A DNA stretch of 64,000 bases, taken from positions 124,001-188,000 of the IMG/VR virus record IMGVR_UViG_3300004463_000226; one strand, 5' to 3'. Each line of letters begins with the position of its first letter. Within the stretch, counting starts at the first letter, position 1. This DNA comes from a virus. This document shows, piece after piece, positions 51,731 through 60,284 of the stretch. The position numbers were made by a program, and so were the translations under genes. Under the pieces are notes generated by a model. That model ran no database searches, had not been told where the DNA came from, and saw only the letters and a program-made list of their open reading frames with translations.

Positions 51731-51750
51731 ATTTTCACTCCCTTTCTTCT

Positions 51751-51762
51751 TATATTTGTGTT
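51751..51762 (-). promoter_or_regulatory. AACA(N6)TA promoter of the polymerase N-half operon
   Basis: AACACAAATATA on the minus strand, 20 bases before the ATG at 51730. Confidence 0.5.
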
Positions 51763-51801
51763 GATTGATTTATAAAAAACCAATTTGATCGATTCCATAC
51801 T

Positions 51802-51812
51802 AATAATATATA
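51802..51812 (-). promoter_or_regulatory. TATATATTATT element
   Basis: Matches the AT core of the non-late promoter on the minus strand, about 70 bases before the polymerase N-half ATG; no GGTA box. Confidence 0.35.
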
Positions 51813-51844
51813 TTTTTAATTAAGGTATAATTTAGTATATAAAA

Positions 51845-51856
51845 AACACATACTTA
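51845..51856 (+). promoter_or_regulatory. AACA(N6)TA late promoter
   Basis: AACACATACTTA, 29 bases before the ATG at 51886. Confidence 0.6.
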
Positions 51857-51885
51857 AGATAAGTTAAAGAGAGGAGTTGGGTAGA

Positions 51886-53022
51886 ATGACTATGTATGTA
51901 AACATTGATCTTCCTATCGAACGAGGGAGTTTGATTAGTGAGATCAAATCTCTTCCTAAGATTACTGCTCCACCTAAAAAGAAGAAAGAAATATTCGATG
52001 AAGGTGAACCGTTGTTATTAACAGCGGTTGGTAAGAAAGGGAAGAAAGATAAAGGTAAGAAGAAGAAAAAAAATCAAATGGGTGAAGGTCTCAGCTTCAT
52101 GGGTCTTAATGATGCTGATGTTACTACTGAGGATACGTATGAAGAATATGATGAATCAGATGACAAACTCATTGATATTGAAGCTCTTCTGAATCGTGAT
52201 GACGAAGAGGATGAGGTCGGAGGAATCATTGATGAACAGAAGCGTAGTTACGAGAAACGTAAAAAGGATGAGAATCCTTTTAAGAAAGAATTCGCTGAAG
52301 AACTAACTCTCTTATATGATTTACTTGATGATTTAAATAAGTTTAATAAGGAACTTGACAAGAAGTATAAGACTATGGAAAGTAGTAAAGTTCGTGGAGT
52401 TAGTAAGTATACTAATGACATGATTATCAATATACTTAATGCTAAGACTAGCAAACTTCAAGTTATCAAGGAGATTAACAGCCTTAAGAAAGTTATTGCT
52501 GACCTTAAGATTAAGATGGATGGTAAGAAAGGTGGGGCTGAAGGTGGTGTTGAAAGCACTGATGCATTGGCTACTAAGTATTTCCAAAACATCCTTAAGT
52601 TCGGTCGTAACAATTTCGTTAAGGAGTTTGGTAATGATGACAATGATGGTGATGCTATCACTGATTTAGTTGCTCGAATTGAGCAGAATAAAATGGGATA
52701 TAGTCCAGATGAAGATGAAAGTTTTCATGATCTAATCCAAGAAAGATTAGAGAGCGAAGATAACCCGTTCCGTTCAGAAGCAGGATCTAAATATATCCAG
52801 TATGAAAACCTCGGTGTAAAGATTCAAATAAAAAAATGTATTGATAATGGTGAATGGGAGTTTGTTGCTGTTGACCGTGACAATATGGAAGTACATGGAT
52901 ATCCTTTACCTCGCAAACGTGATGTTGGTAAAGTAAAATTCAATGATGGCTATGCTACTGATGAAAGGGGACGTAGTTATAAAGTAATTGAGTTTTATCT
53001 ACCAGATGATTACGAAGATTAA
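51886..53022 (+). CDS. Late gene with lysine-rich and acidic disordered regions
   Basis: 378 residues. A short start is followed by a very lysine-rich block (about 45-65), an acidic block (about 80-115), a coiled-coil helical region (about 135-215) and a small beta domain at the end. Single plus-strand gene with a late promoter and its own terminator. The mix of charged disorder and coiled coil suits a scaffold, DNA-condensing or internal virion protein. The family is not recognised. Confidence 0.6.
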   Translation: MTMYVNIDLPIERGSLISEIKSLPKITAPPKKKKEIFDEGEPLLLTAVGKKGKKDKGKKKKKNQMGEGLSFMGLNDADVTTEDTYEEYDESDDKLIDIEALLNRDDEEDEVGGIIDEQKRSYEKRKKDENPFKKEFAEELTLLYDLLDDLNKFNKELDKKYKTMESSKVRGVSKYTNDMIINILNAKTSKLQVIKEINSLKKVIADLKIKMDGKKGGAEGGVESTDALATKYFQNILKFGRNNFVKEFGNDDNDGDAITDLVARIEQNKMGYSPDEDESFHDLIQERLESEDNPFRSEAGSKYIQYENLGVKIQIKKCIDNGEWEFVAVDRDNMEVHGYPLPRKRDVGKVKFNDGYATDERGRSYKVIEFYLPDDYED

Positions 53023-53029
53023 TATAAAA

Positions 53030-53063
53030 AAATAGATACCTGCGATTTAGCAGGTATCTATTT
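53030..53063. terminator. Bidirectional terminator
   Basis: A 14-bp stem (53030-53043 with 53050-53063), GATTTA loop, between convergent genes. Confidence 0.85.
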
Positions 53064-53064
53064 C

Positions 53065-53478
53065 TTATTTCGTTGCAAACTCATTAGATATCTTTTGAAA
53101 AGGTTCTGTAAATTCTTCACGCATCTTTTTTCTAGATGCTTCTTTTATAGTAAGGATATTTTCCTTACTATATTTTTCAATCTTCTCATAATACATTATA
53201 TTTAACTCTACAATTTCATTACTTAATTCATTAAGTAATTGAAGTATCTGCGCTGATGTTTCTGCTTCTTCTAATAGCTGTATAATACTGAGTATCGAAC
53301 TTGTAAAAGTTGAGTCACCGATCGGGTCGTCACTACCAATAAATTCCCTTAGACGTGCACTCATTTCTAAGAATCTAGGGAATCTTTCTTTAATTTCATT
53401 GGGTGAATATTTCAGAATAATAATACCCTTTTCAGCTAAATGTGGTTCTAATACCTCTATCAATTCATCCATATTCAT
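53065..53478 (-). CDS. Hypothetical helical protein, possible partner of 53502
   Basis: 137 residues, helical. Its layout resembles that of the next gene upstream: a short start, IRERFP/IRQMFP-like segment at about 30, then long helices to an EKY/GEY end. GGGAG precedes the ATG. Function unknown. Confidence 0.6.
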   Translation of the reverse strand: MNMDELIEVLEPHLAEKGIIILKYSPNEIKERFPRFLEMSARLREFIGSDDPIGDSTFTSSILSIIQLLEEAETSAQILQLLNELSNEIVELNIMYYEKIEKYSKENILTIKEASRKKMREEFTEPFQKISNEFATK

Positions 53479-53501
53479 ATTAACAGCTCCCTTAAATATA
53501 T

Positions 53502-53948
53502 TTATCTTTTAAAACTTTTAAATACGCTTTCAGCAATGATATCAATAGCAGCATGACATTTTAAAAACTCACCATGTATTTCAACCTTTGTTTTATCCGT
53601 AGCCTCAGACGATAATCCTTCTGCTTTAGACATGTATTCACCAATAGCATCAATATATGTTGATTGTAGGCATTTATATATTTTGCTAAGCTCACGATGA
53701 TTTCTTACGTTCTGACAAGCTCGCATTGTATTTACTACCACCAAAGGAATATTAAAGTTATAATCATCAGGAACAAGTTCTTCCCTAGGATCAAGTATAT
53801 TCTGTATAGCCATAAATCTATCATTCAATGCAGCAAACATTGGAAACATCTGTCTGATATGAATATTTGTTAAAGGTATAATAGCCTTTCCATATTTCAC
53901 TCTCATTTGCTCAAACAGTAATTCCATCGCATAAGTCTCTTTATTCAT
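53502..53948 (-). CDS. Hypothetical helical protein
   Basis: 148 residues, helical, weakly similar in layout to the 53065 protein, so the two may be distant tandem paralogues. GGGAGAGG precedes the ATG, and an AT-rich TATATATTATA element lies 46 bases upstream. Function unknown. Confidence 0.6.
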   Translation of the reverse strand: MNKETYAMELLFEQMRVKYGKAIIPLTNIHIRQMFPMFAALNDRFMAIQNILDPREELVPDDYNFNIPLVVVNTMRACQNVRNHRELSKIYKCLQSTYIDAIGEYMSKAEGLSSEATDKTKVEIHGEFLKCHAAIDIIAESVFKSFKR

Positions 53949-53993
53949 TTTTTTACCTCTCCCTTATTATTGATTATTTATATTACTCGATAT

Positions 53994-54004
53994 TATAATA
54001 TATA
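53994..54004 (-). promoter_or_regulatory. TATATATTATA element
   Basis: AT core of the non-late promoter on the minus strand, 46 bases before the ATG at 53948, without GGTA. Confidence 0.35.
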
Positions 54005-54023
54005 ATTTTTGATATTAAAAATA

Positions 54024-54055
54024 CGAAAAAAATAACTAGGACCGAAGTCCTAGTT
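54024..54055 (-). terminator. Terminator with TTCG tetraloop
   Basis: A 9-bp stem (54034-54042 with 54047-54055) closing TTCG on the minus strand, then ATTTTTTT. It ends the dCMP deaminase transcript. Confidence 0.9.
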
Positions 54056-54057
54056 TA

Positions 54058-54606
54058 TTAATAATCTAACGTACGTAATGAAGAACTCTTTGGTCTCTTA
54101 GGAGGTTTATTATTGATAATTTTATGCGCCCTAAGAGAGTCTGCATTAGAAACACTACCCCATTCAATTCTTATATGTCTTCCGAAGAATTGTCTTAAAT
54201 GCATTCCAATATGGAAGTCATTTTCATATCTGTGCGGGTAGAAATTATCATATACAACTTCTTTAACTCCAGCCTGATTCAACTCTTTCATACAATCAGG
54301 ACAAGGATAGTGAGTAACATATGCCATAGCCCCTTCTACTGATATACCGAGTTTTGCACACATAAGCAGTGCATTCTTTTCAGCATGGATAGTTCTTTTA
54401 CATCCAATACGTCCATTTTCTTCAACTTCTAAATGTCCTATCTCATCACAGTGTGCAGCTCCCGATATACTTCCATTATAACCTTCAGCGATAATTCTGT
54501 TATTCTTTACAAATACACATCCGACATGTAGCCTGTCACAGGTCGATCTTTCTGATAGCAGATGAGCATTAGCCATATAATACTCATCAAATGTAGGTCT
54601 AGTCAT
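54058..54606 (-). CDS. Deoxycytidylate (dCMP) deaminase
   Basis: 182-residue zinc enzyme that converts dCMP to dUMP. The active site is HAE at 74-76 and PCPDC at 101-105. An extra cysteine/histidine set near residues 23-53 may bind a second zinc, as in T4 dCMP deaminase. The product feeds thymidylate synthesis, or dUTP if the phage uses uracil-DNA. It is 11 bases downstream of the Rad50-like gene. A basic tail (KPPKRPKSSS) follows the fold. Confidence 0.9.
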   Translation of the reverse strand: MTRPTFDEYYMANAHLLSERSTCDRLHVGCVFVKNNRIIAEGYNGSISGAAHCDEIGHLEVEENGRIGCKRTIHAEKNALLMCAKLGISVEGAMAYVTHYPCPDCMKELNQAGVKEVVYDNFYPHRYENDFHIGMHLRQFFGRHIRIEWGSVSNADSLRAHKIINNKPPKRPKSSSLRTLDY

Positions 54607-54617
54607 TTATTCTCCTC

Positions 54618-57278
54618 CTATGCAGCAAATATAATATTTGTATTTCTGTAGTTATCGATATTCTTATCAGATGTCATAATGATATCTACAGGATAGTTAT
54701 CAAACATGTTATTGTGTGTAATCAAGAATACTTGCTCAGCTCCAATAGCTTCAAGCTGTTCTTCTAAAATATTCAAGAATTGCTCACGTTTCTTAGTATC
54801 TAATGTAGCATCAATTTCATCTAGTAGCATGATATTATAATCCTTAATGGATTGCTCTATTAATGCAAATGACAGTGCCATAGATAAGAAGCTTTCTTCT
54901 CCTTGGGAACAGAATGAAACGTCTTCAATAATAATACCGTTTTTAGTATATGGTATTCTAAACTCCTTCTCATTGATGATAAACTCACCGACTTCTAACT
55001 CTCCACTATATACAGTGTCTAATAGTTGATTTACCATCATTCTTGAATTACGTAAATATAGCTGCATGAATAGTAATGGAATACCTTTATTAGAAGAAAG
55101 TGCTTCTTTAATGATATTAATATCTTCGAACTTATCTTCTAAGTCAATACGTTCTTCATTTAGAGAATTAAATTCTCTCAACCTAAACTTAATATTATTA
55201 ATATCAGTTTCCATACGTTCAATATCTCTGTCAACTTCAGTTAGTCTATTTTGTTTTTCACGACGTATAGTTACTAACTCGGATACATGGTCTTCAGTCC
55301 GTTTCATCTTGTCTAATTCAGTATATATGACTTGGGACTCATCTAGTTGATTTTGGATTTCTTCACTATAATCCTTAAATGATTTTAATCGTTCTAATAG
55401 ATCTTCCAATCCCTCGTTACGATTAGTTAGTAACTTATTGTCTTCTCTAAGCTTATCTAGGTCAGTTGATACTTTATAGATTTCAACATCTAAGGATTCC
55501 AATTCTTTCTGAATACCTGCAAAAGAGTTACTATTTTTCTCAATGAATATCTTCTCATGTAGAACTTCTTTAATCTTAGAATCTAACTCTTTATATTCTT
55601 CATAATCTTCTAGAAGAGAAATATAGTTAGTTATATACTCTTCATCAAAGAATGGTGTAAACGATTTAATGCTAGTTAGAATATGCTTAACATCAAAGAA
55701 GTTCTCAGGCATTTTCTCAGCAAGACTCTTATAAGACTTAATGAGTAATAAGATATACTCTACCTTCTTAGCAATATTAGGGAATGATAAGAAGAAGTCT
55801 CTTTTTGTCTCTAAACTCTTTAATTCTGACTGAATGTCAACCTTATCATCAATAGTTCTTCCAGTAGCATCTTCATAATACTCCTGAAAAGGACAATTGC
55901 AGTTACATGTATCTGGTTTAAATAAGATATATAGTTTATTGGGGTCAATATTAGAAGTTTGTGCCTGGATAGATAGTGAACGGTTTAATCTAGATATCTT
56001 ATCCTCAATCTTAGATAATTCCTTTCTAGCAACCCATTCTACACTTTGACCATTTATGAAATGTCCCAACACATTATCTACAGCATTGGTATCAAACTCA
56101 TAGATATCACTAACAAACTTTTCTATTTCCTGTAATACTCCTAAAGCTGTTAACATTTCATCTCTTGTACACTTAGGAGTAAATGATTTGAAGCGTTTCT
56201 CAAATTTCTCTCTATCCCTATGTAATTGTAGATAGAGGTCATTCAATCTACTATATTCTAAATCCGATGCAATATACTTTAAACTATCTTCTTTCTCTTT
56301 CTTTTGCTCATGTAAACTATTTAACTGATTAAAATAAAACTCCATCATGTTTTTATTCACAATAATTTGGTTTGAGTTAGAAGATATTTGTTGCTCTGTT
56401 TCTTTAATAGACTTATCAACATTTCCCATGATGATAACATCGAACTTCTTAAGTTTAGACTTCTTACCCTCTATCTCGCTAGTAATTCTCTTATACTCAG
56501 AGTGCTTTAATCTGATTTCAGCAATAAAACAATCTAAACCATCATGAACTAATATATTGATAGATCCATCAATTCTTCCGATTTCACTATTAATAGTGTC
56601 ACGTATCTCTTTGTTTAACTTAAGCTGTGCTTCTAGTTCAGATAGATGTTTAAGCTCTTCTTTTTCATCGTATATTCGTAACTTGTCAATCTTGTCAGTT
56701 ACGGACTTCATTAATGATTTAAGTAAACGACTATCTTCATTTATCTTCTTATAAAACTTAGAATAAATATCAATATCACTTAATAATTTAGAAGCAAAAG
56801 TTTTACGTTCAGTTGCTTTAGATCTGATGAAGGTACTTACATTAGAACCTAAGCGTAGAAGCTTAAGATATTCAGGAGCAACACCTAATTCCATATTAAC
56901 AACTTCTAGGAATGAGTTGACATTTCCATTAGGATTCATCTCAGCACCATTCTTAGATATATAACTCTTCATACCTTTATTTGCTTTAAATAGATAGAAG
57001 TGCTTTATTATATATACATCTTCACCGTTCTGTATATGAAGTTCTTTATATCCATCTTGTTCTTCTATTATTAAGCCAGATGTATTTCGTACATCCATAT
57101 TACCTGGAGCAGCAAAAGGATGTAATAAACTTAATATGGCTGTTTTACCTGTACCATTATCACCTACAAATAGAACAACTCTATTCTTACATTTACGGAA
57201 ATCAATTTCTATTTCTCTACGTTTCATTCCAGTGAATATCGTAGCAAAATTCTTTGCTTTTAAGTATAGAAACTTCAT
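54618..57278 (-). CDS. Rad50/SbcC-like recombination ATPase (T4 gp46-like)
   Basis: 886-residue SMC-like ATPase. Walker A is GDNGTGKT (39-46); the ABC signature is SQGEESFLSMAL near residue 800; Walker B is IMLLDEID shortly after. Between them is a long coiled coil with a central cysteine cluster, CNCNC near residue 457, in place of the usual CxxC zinc hook. Rad50-type proteins pair with an Mre11/SbcD/gp47 nuclease to process DNA ends; none of the neighbouring genes is recognisable as such. The role in recombination-dependent replication or host DNA breakdown is inferred from the family. Confidence 0.85.
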   Translation of the reverse strand: MKFLYLKAKNFATIFTGMKRREIEIDFRKCKNRVVLFVGDNGTGKTAILSLLHPFAAPGNMDVRNTSGLIIEEQDGYKELHIQNGEDVYIIKHFYLFKANKGMKSYISKNGAEMNPNGNVNSFLEVVNMELGVAPEYLKLLRLGSNVSTFIRSKATERKTFASKLLSDIDIYSKFYKKINEDSRLLKSLMKSVTDKIDKLRIYDEKEELKHLSELEAQLKLNKEIRDTINSEIGRIDGSINILVHDGLDCFIAEIRLKHSEYKRITSEIEGKKSKLKKFDVIIMGNVDKSIKETEQQISSNSNQIIVNKNMMEFYFNQLNSLHEQKKEKEDSLKYIASDLEYSRLNDLYLQLHRDREKFEKRFKSFTPKCTRDEMLTALGVLQEIEKFVSDIYEFDTNAVDNVLGHFINGQSVEWVARKELSKIEDKISRLNRSLSIQAQTSNIDPNKLYILFKPDTCNCNCPFQEYYEDATGRTIDDKVDIQSELKSLETKRDFFLSFPNIAKKVEYILLLIKSYKSLAEKMPENFFDVKHILTSIKSFTPFFDEEYITNYISLLEDYEEYKELDSKIKEVLHEKIFIEKNSNSFAGIQKELESLDVEIYKVSTDLDKLREDNKLLTNRNEGLEDLLERLKSFKDYSEEIQNQLDESQVIYTELDKMKRTEDHVSELVTIRREKQNRLTEVDRDIERMETDINNIKFRLREFNSLNEERIDLEDKFEDINIIKEALSSNKGIPLLFMQLYLRNSRMMVNQLLDTVYSGELEVGEFIINEKEFRIPYTKNGIIIEDVSFCSQGEESFLSMALSFALIEQSIKDYNIMLLDEIDATLDTKKREQFLNILEEQLEAIGAEQVFLITHNNMFDNYPVDIIMTSDKNIDNYRNTNIIFAA

Positions 57279-57298
57279 CTCTTATCTCCCTTATAAAA

Positions 57299-57336
57299 AA
57301 ATTTAAATACCCTTACAAGAATGTTGTAAGGGTATT
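57299..57336 (-). terminator. Terminator
   Basis: A 13-bp stem (57306-57318 with 57324-57336), then TTTAAATTTTTTT on the minus strand. Confidence 0.85.
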
Positions 57337-57346
57337 CACAAAGTAA

Positions 57347-58015
57347 TCAGCCACGAGAACCGTACTTGTCGTTCATGTCTTTCATGATTTGCTCACGCAT
57401 ATTATTTTGTCCAGCTTCATAAGATCTTTCCATAAGCTTAAGAGCGAGATCAAATGTCATGGTAAATTCTTTTATCTTCAGCTTTTGTAAATCGCTATAT
57501 GTGTAACCGAGTTTAGATATGAGGAAGTACATCATTTCATTTATAGTTTGCTCTTTAGATTTTTGATTTTGTTTTTCAAGCTCGGCAATATTTTCAACCG
57601 CTTCTCCAACAACTTTATTCATATCTAACTCAGCAACTTTCTTCAACTCTTCCCATTTGATATTATCAGGGAAATCATGTTTTATTTTTTCGTCTACAAT
57701 ATCCTTGACAGTCTTGTATGTAGGTTTAAATACAATTTCACTTGGAATCTTAATACCTAACTTATGTGGATAAAATGCCTTGTTAAGTGTTACTGCAACA
57801 AGGTGCTGTAAACCTTCTTTAGAACTATATGGATTAAACTGAATGCTGGATAAAGTCCCAATAAAATCAATATATAACATTTGCTTATCTGTTTCAGATA
57901 CACACTCAATCTTGTCCCACAATTCTTTAATTTCAATATATACCATATTTGGAATCTCTTGATCTTTCACTAAGTTAATATCGCTATCTCTAAACTCTCT
58001 GAATGTTTTATACAT
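57347..58015 (-). CDS. Hypothetical protein
   Basis: 222 residues, helical at the end, with a possible helical core at about 95-150. Single unit between two terminators. Unknown family. AAAAGGGAGAG lies before the ATG. Confidence 0.65.
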   Translation of the reverse strand: MYKTFREFRDSDINLVKDQEIPNMVYIEIKELWDKIECVSETDKQMLYIDFIGTLSSIQFNPYSSKEGLQHLVAVTLNKAFYPHKLGIKIPSEIVFKPTYKTVKDIVDEKIKHDFPDNIKWEELKKVAELDMNKVVGEAVENIAELEKQNQKSKEQTINEMMYFLISKLGYTYSDLQKLKIKEFTMTFDLALKLMERSYEAGQNNMREQIMKDMNDKYGSRG

Positions 58016-58030
58016 ATTATTCTCTCCCTT

Positions 58031-58057
58031 TTATTAAAGGAGGAGTTTAACTCCTCC
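58031..58057 (-). terminator. Terminator
   Basis: GGAGGAG/CTCCTCC stem (58039-58045 with 58051-58057) followed by TTTAATAA on the minus strand; also T-rich on the plus side. Confidence 0.65.
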
Positions 58058-58065
58058 ATATTTTT

Positions 58066-58728
58066 TTAAAAATCGTCGCTTGTAATGTCAATACGTTCTG
58101 GTAATGGACTTATCTTATCAGTACCAGCATCTTCAATGACCATCTTCCACTTTAGTCCTAGAATCTCGCACCAGCTATCAAAGTTAGTTACAGTCATCTT
58201 AGTTTCTTTATTCAATCCACTCTTCATATTATTGAGAGCGTATTGATTAGGAAACTTACTTTTATAATTCTTAAGATTAACCTGTTTGTCTAAGATAGCT
58301 TTCTTTACAGCATACTTAAGGAAATCATCTTCTTCCTTAAAGGTAGGCTTGAATATCTCTTGGTTATTATTAATAACCTCGATATCTTCAGGATCTAAGA
58401 AATCCTCCTTCTGTTCAAGGATATCATTGATTATCTTCTGAGTATCTAACTCAATGATGTTATGAATGCTATAATCAACTTTATCTGTAACAGTATTTGG
58501 TGGGACGAATTCATGCTCCCCGTGTATATTTAGATATATGCCTGGAAGCATTTCACTCGGTCTAAATTTCTCTTTCTTTCCTCGATAGATATATACATAA
58601 TCATTTAATATATACCCAAATCCCTTTCTTAATTTTTTACTTGCATGGTATCTCTCAACCTCATGAAAGCCTTCTTCTGTTGTTATGAATAGTCTACCAA
58701 TAAATACTCTAAAGGTATTTAATTCCAT
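58066..58728 (-). CDS. Hypothetical protein
   Basis: 220 residues, with a beta-rich first half and helical second half (acidic LDPEDIEVINNNQE near 110). Unknown family. AGGTGAATTTAAA precedes the ATG. Its start is 14 bases downstream of the next gene's stop, so the two are co-transcribed. Confidence 0.65.
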   Translation of the reverse strand: MELNTFRVFIGRLFITTEEGFHEVERYHASKKLRKGFGYILNDYVYIYRGKKEKFRPSEMLPGIYLNIHGEHEFVPPNTVTDKVDYSIHNIIELDTQKIINDILEQKEDFLDPEDIEVINNNQEIFKPTFKEEDDFLKYAVKKAILDKQVNLKNYKSKFPNQYALNNMKSGLNKETKMTVTNFDSWCEILGLKWKMVIEDAGTDKISPLPERIDITSDDF

Positions 58729-58742
58729 TTTAAATTCACCTC

Positions 58743-59501
58743 TCAGGTAGTTGCCTTATCTTCTTTATTAGGCATATTGAAGAATTCTTCCTTCGTTACC
58801 GTTTTAGATAACGTTGACTTTGTTGTTCCTTTGTTTTCAAAATCAATATTCTTGAAGTTTTTACTAGGTTTATTGCCGACTACCGTTTGATTTATCTCTA
58901 CCTTCTTATTCACTAAGTTCAAGTATATATTTAGTAACTGACTAGAGTATACAAATAAGTTAACTTGACTAAGTGTATAATATATAGATTCAAATGCGTC
59001 TATTGGTAACTCAACATAATTATCTGTCTTATTTAGGTATAAAACCACCCCCTCATATTCATTATCTTCAGCATCATCATAAATAACAGCAGGTTGCATT
59101 ATCATTCTCTGATGTGTACCTATATTATATATCTTCTGAGTATATTTATCTCTTTCCTCAGAATACATAATAATCTTCTTATCTTTATTAATAGCAAATA
59201 TACCACCATCATATATTCCTTCTAGAATCTTCTTACATGATGCTATAACTTGGTATATATTCTTCTGATCAAGTATTACTGTTTTATCTTTTGACCAGTT
59301 ACCGTCTTTTAATTCTATGGTTATGAATGATTGTAAGTCTAGTTGAAATATACTCTCTCCATTATCCATAGTAAATATCTTATGAAAGTTCTCCTTTCTA
59401 CCATCACCTAACTCATTAAATAATTTAACATGAATTTTTAGATGTAAATTCTTTGTTGGTTGTAATAACATTGCTGTTATCTTCTTCATGTTCTCAACCA
59501 T
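58743..59501 (-). CDS. Hypothetical protein
   Basis: 252 residues, probably beta-rich, with a disordered serine/threonine/lysine C-terminus (about 205-252). GAGGTGA precedes the ATG. Unknown family. The tail resembles those of proteins that recruit partners. Confidence 0.65.
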   Translation of the reverse strand: MVENMKKITAMLLQPTKNLHLKIHVKLFNELGDGRKENFHKIFTMDNGESIFQLDLQSFITIELKDGNWSKDKTVILDQKNIYQVIASCKKILEGIYDGGIFAINKDKKIIMYSEERDKYTQKIYNIGTHQRMIMQPAVIYDDAEDNEYEGVVLYLNKTDNYVELPIDAFESIYYTLSQVNLFVYSSQLLNIYLNLVNKKVEINQTVVGNKPSKNFKNIDFENKGTTKSTLSKTVTKEEFFNMPNKEDKATT

Positions 59502-59520
59502 TGATTCACCTCGATCCCAT

Positions 59521-59566
59521 CATAAAAATAAGAGCACTGGTTCATAAACCCCAATGTTCTTATTTT
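59521..59566 (-). terminator. Terminator (imperfect hairpin)
   Basis: AAAATAAGA/TCTTATTTT arms with an inner GGTT/AACC pair and T-rich 3' side on the minus strand, downstream of the 59593 gene. Confidence 0.6.
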
Positions 59567-59592
59567 ATAGTTGACGCCTAAATTATAATTTA

Positions 59593-60210
59593 CTAGATAG
59601 CTTTTTTCTTACGAGAAACCTTATTAATAATTTTAATTAATTCTTTCTTTGACCTGACATCAATCAACATACCCGAATCTTTTTTAATGGTAATGCGTAA
59701 GAACTGTCCTATTAATACAGCCAATTCATCACCAAGTTTATCAAAATATCTCATCGCTAATTCTAGACAATCGGATTCAGTTTCATAATCACCCATTATC
59801 AATTTACCATTAACATACCTAGCATATGTATGGAAGTTTCCTTCATTGTAAAGATCAATATGATATAACTTCTGAACACATAACACTTCAATGGTTTTTG
59901 AAAGTATCGGTCTAGTTACATCTATAAAACCATTGTTTTCATACATTTTTATTATTTGTGAAATGTATATGTGAAGGCTTTCTGCCTCTAAATATTCTAT
60001 TACAGTCGATCCTCTCTTAGCGGCTGCCTGATAAGTTATAAAGGTACAATTAGTTGGTCTTGGCGATGATGCTGTTTTTAATACCTCTATAGGAATCCGT
60101 GTATCAATAAGTTCTGTACTTAATGTTCTACAATGGTCATTTATCTTCATAGCTACAACCTCTATGAAAGTTCTATAATCTTCTTTAATTTGCTTGTATT
60201 GTGATACCAT
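59593..60210 (-). CDS. Hypothetical protein downstream of RNA polymerase beta
   Basis: 205 residues from the ATG at 60210, ten bases after GAGGGGAG; the frame stays open to 60294 but crosses the terminator, so the longer form is unlikely. A helical, basic-ended protein, unknown family. It lies just beyond the beta-N gene, in the same orientation but after a strong terminator. Confidence 0.6.
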   Translation of the reverse strand: MVSQYKQIKEDYRTFIEVVAMKINDHCRTLSTELIDTRIPIEVLKTASSPRPTNCTFITYQAAAKRGSTVIEYLEAESLHIYISQIIKMYENNGFIDVTRPILSKTIEVLCVQKLYHIDLYNEGNFHTYARYVNGKLIMGDYETESDCLELAMRYFDKLGDELAVLIGQFLRITIKKDSGMLIDVRSKKELIKIINKVSRKKKAI

Positions 60211-60250
60211 GAAATGGTTTCTCCCCTCACATACATGATTATTATTGATT

Positions 60251-60284
60251 AAAAAGATATAATAGGGAAAGTCCCTATTATATC
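60251..60284 (-). terminator. Terminator after RNA polymerase beta-N
   Basis: A 13-bp stem (60256-60268 with 60272-60284) followed by TTTTT on the minus strand. The stem includes the beta-N stop region. Confidence 0.85.
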
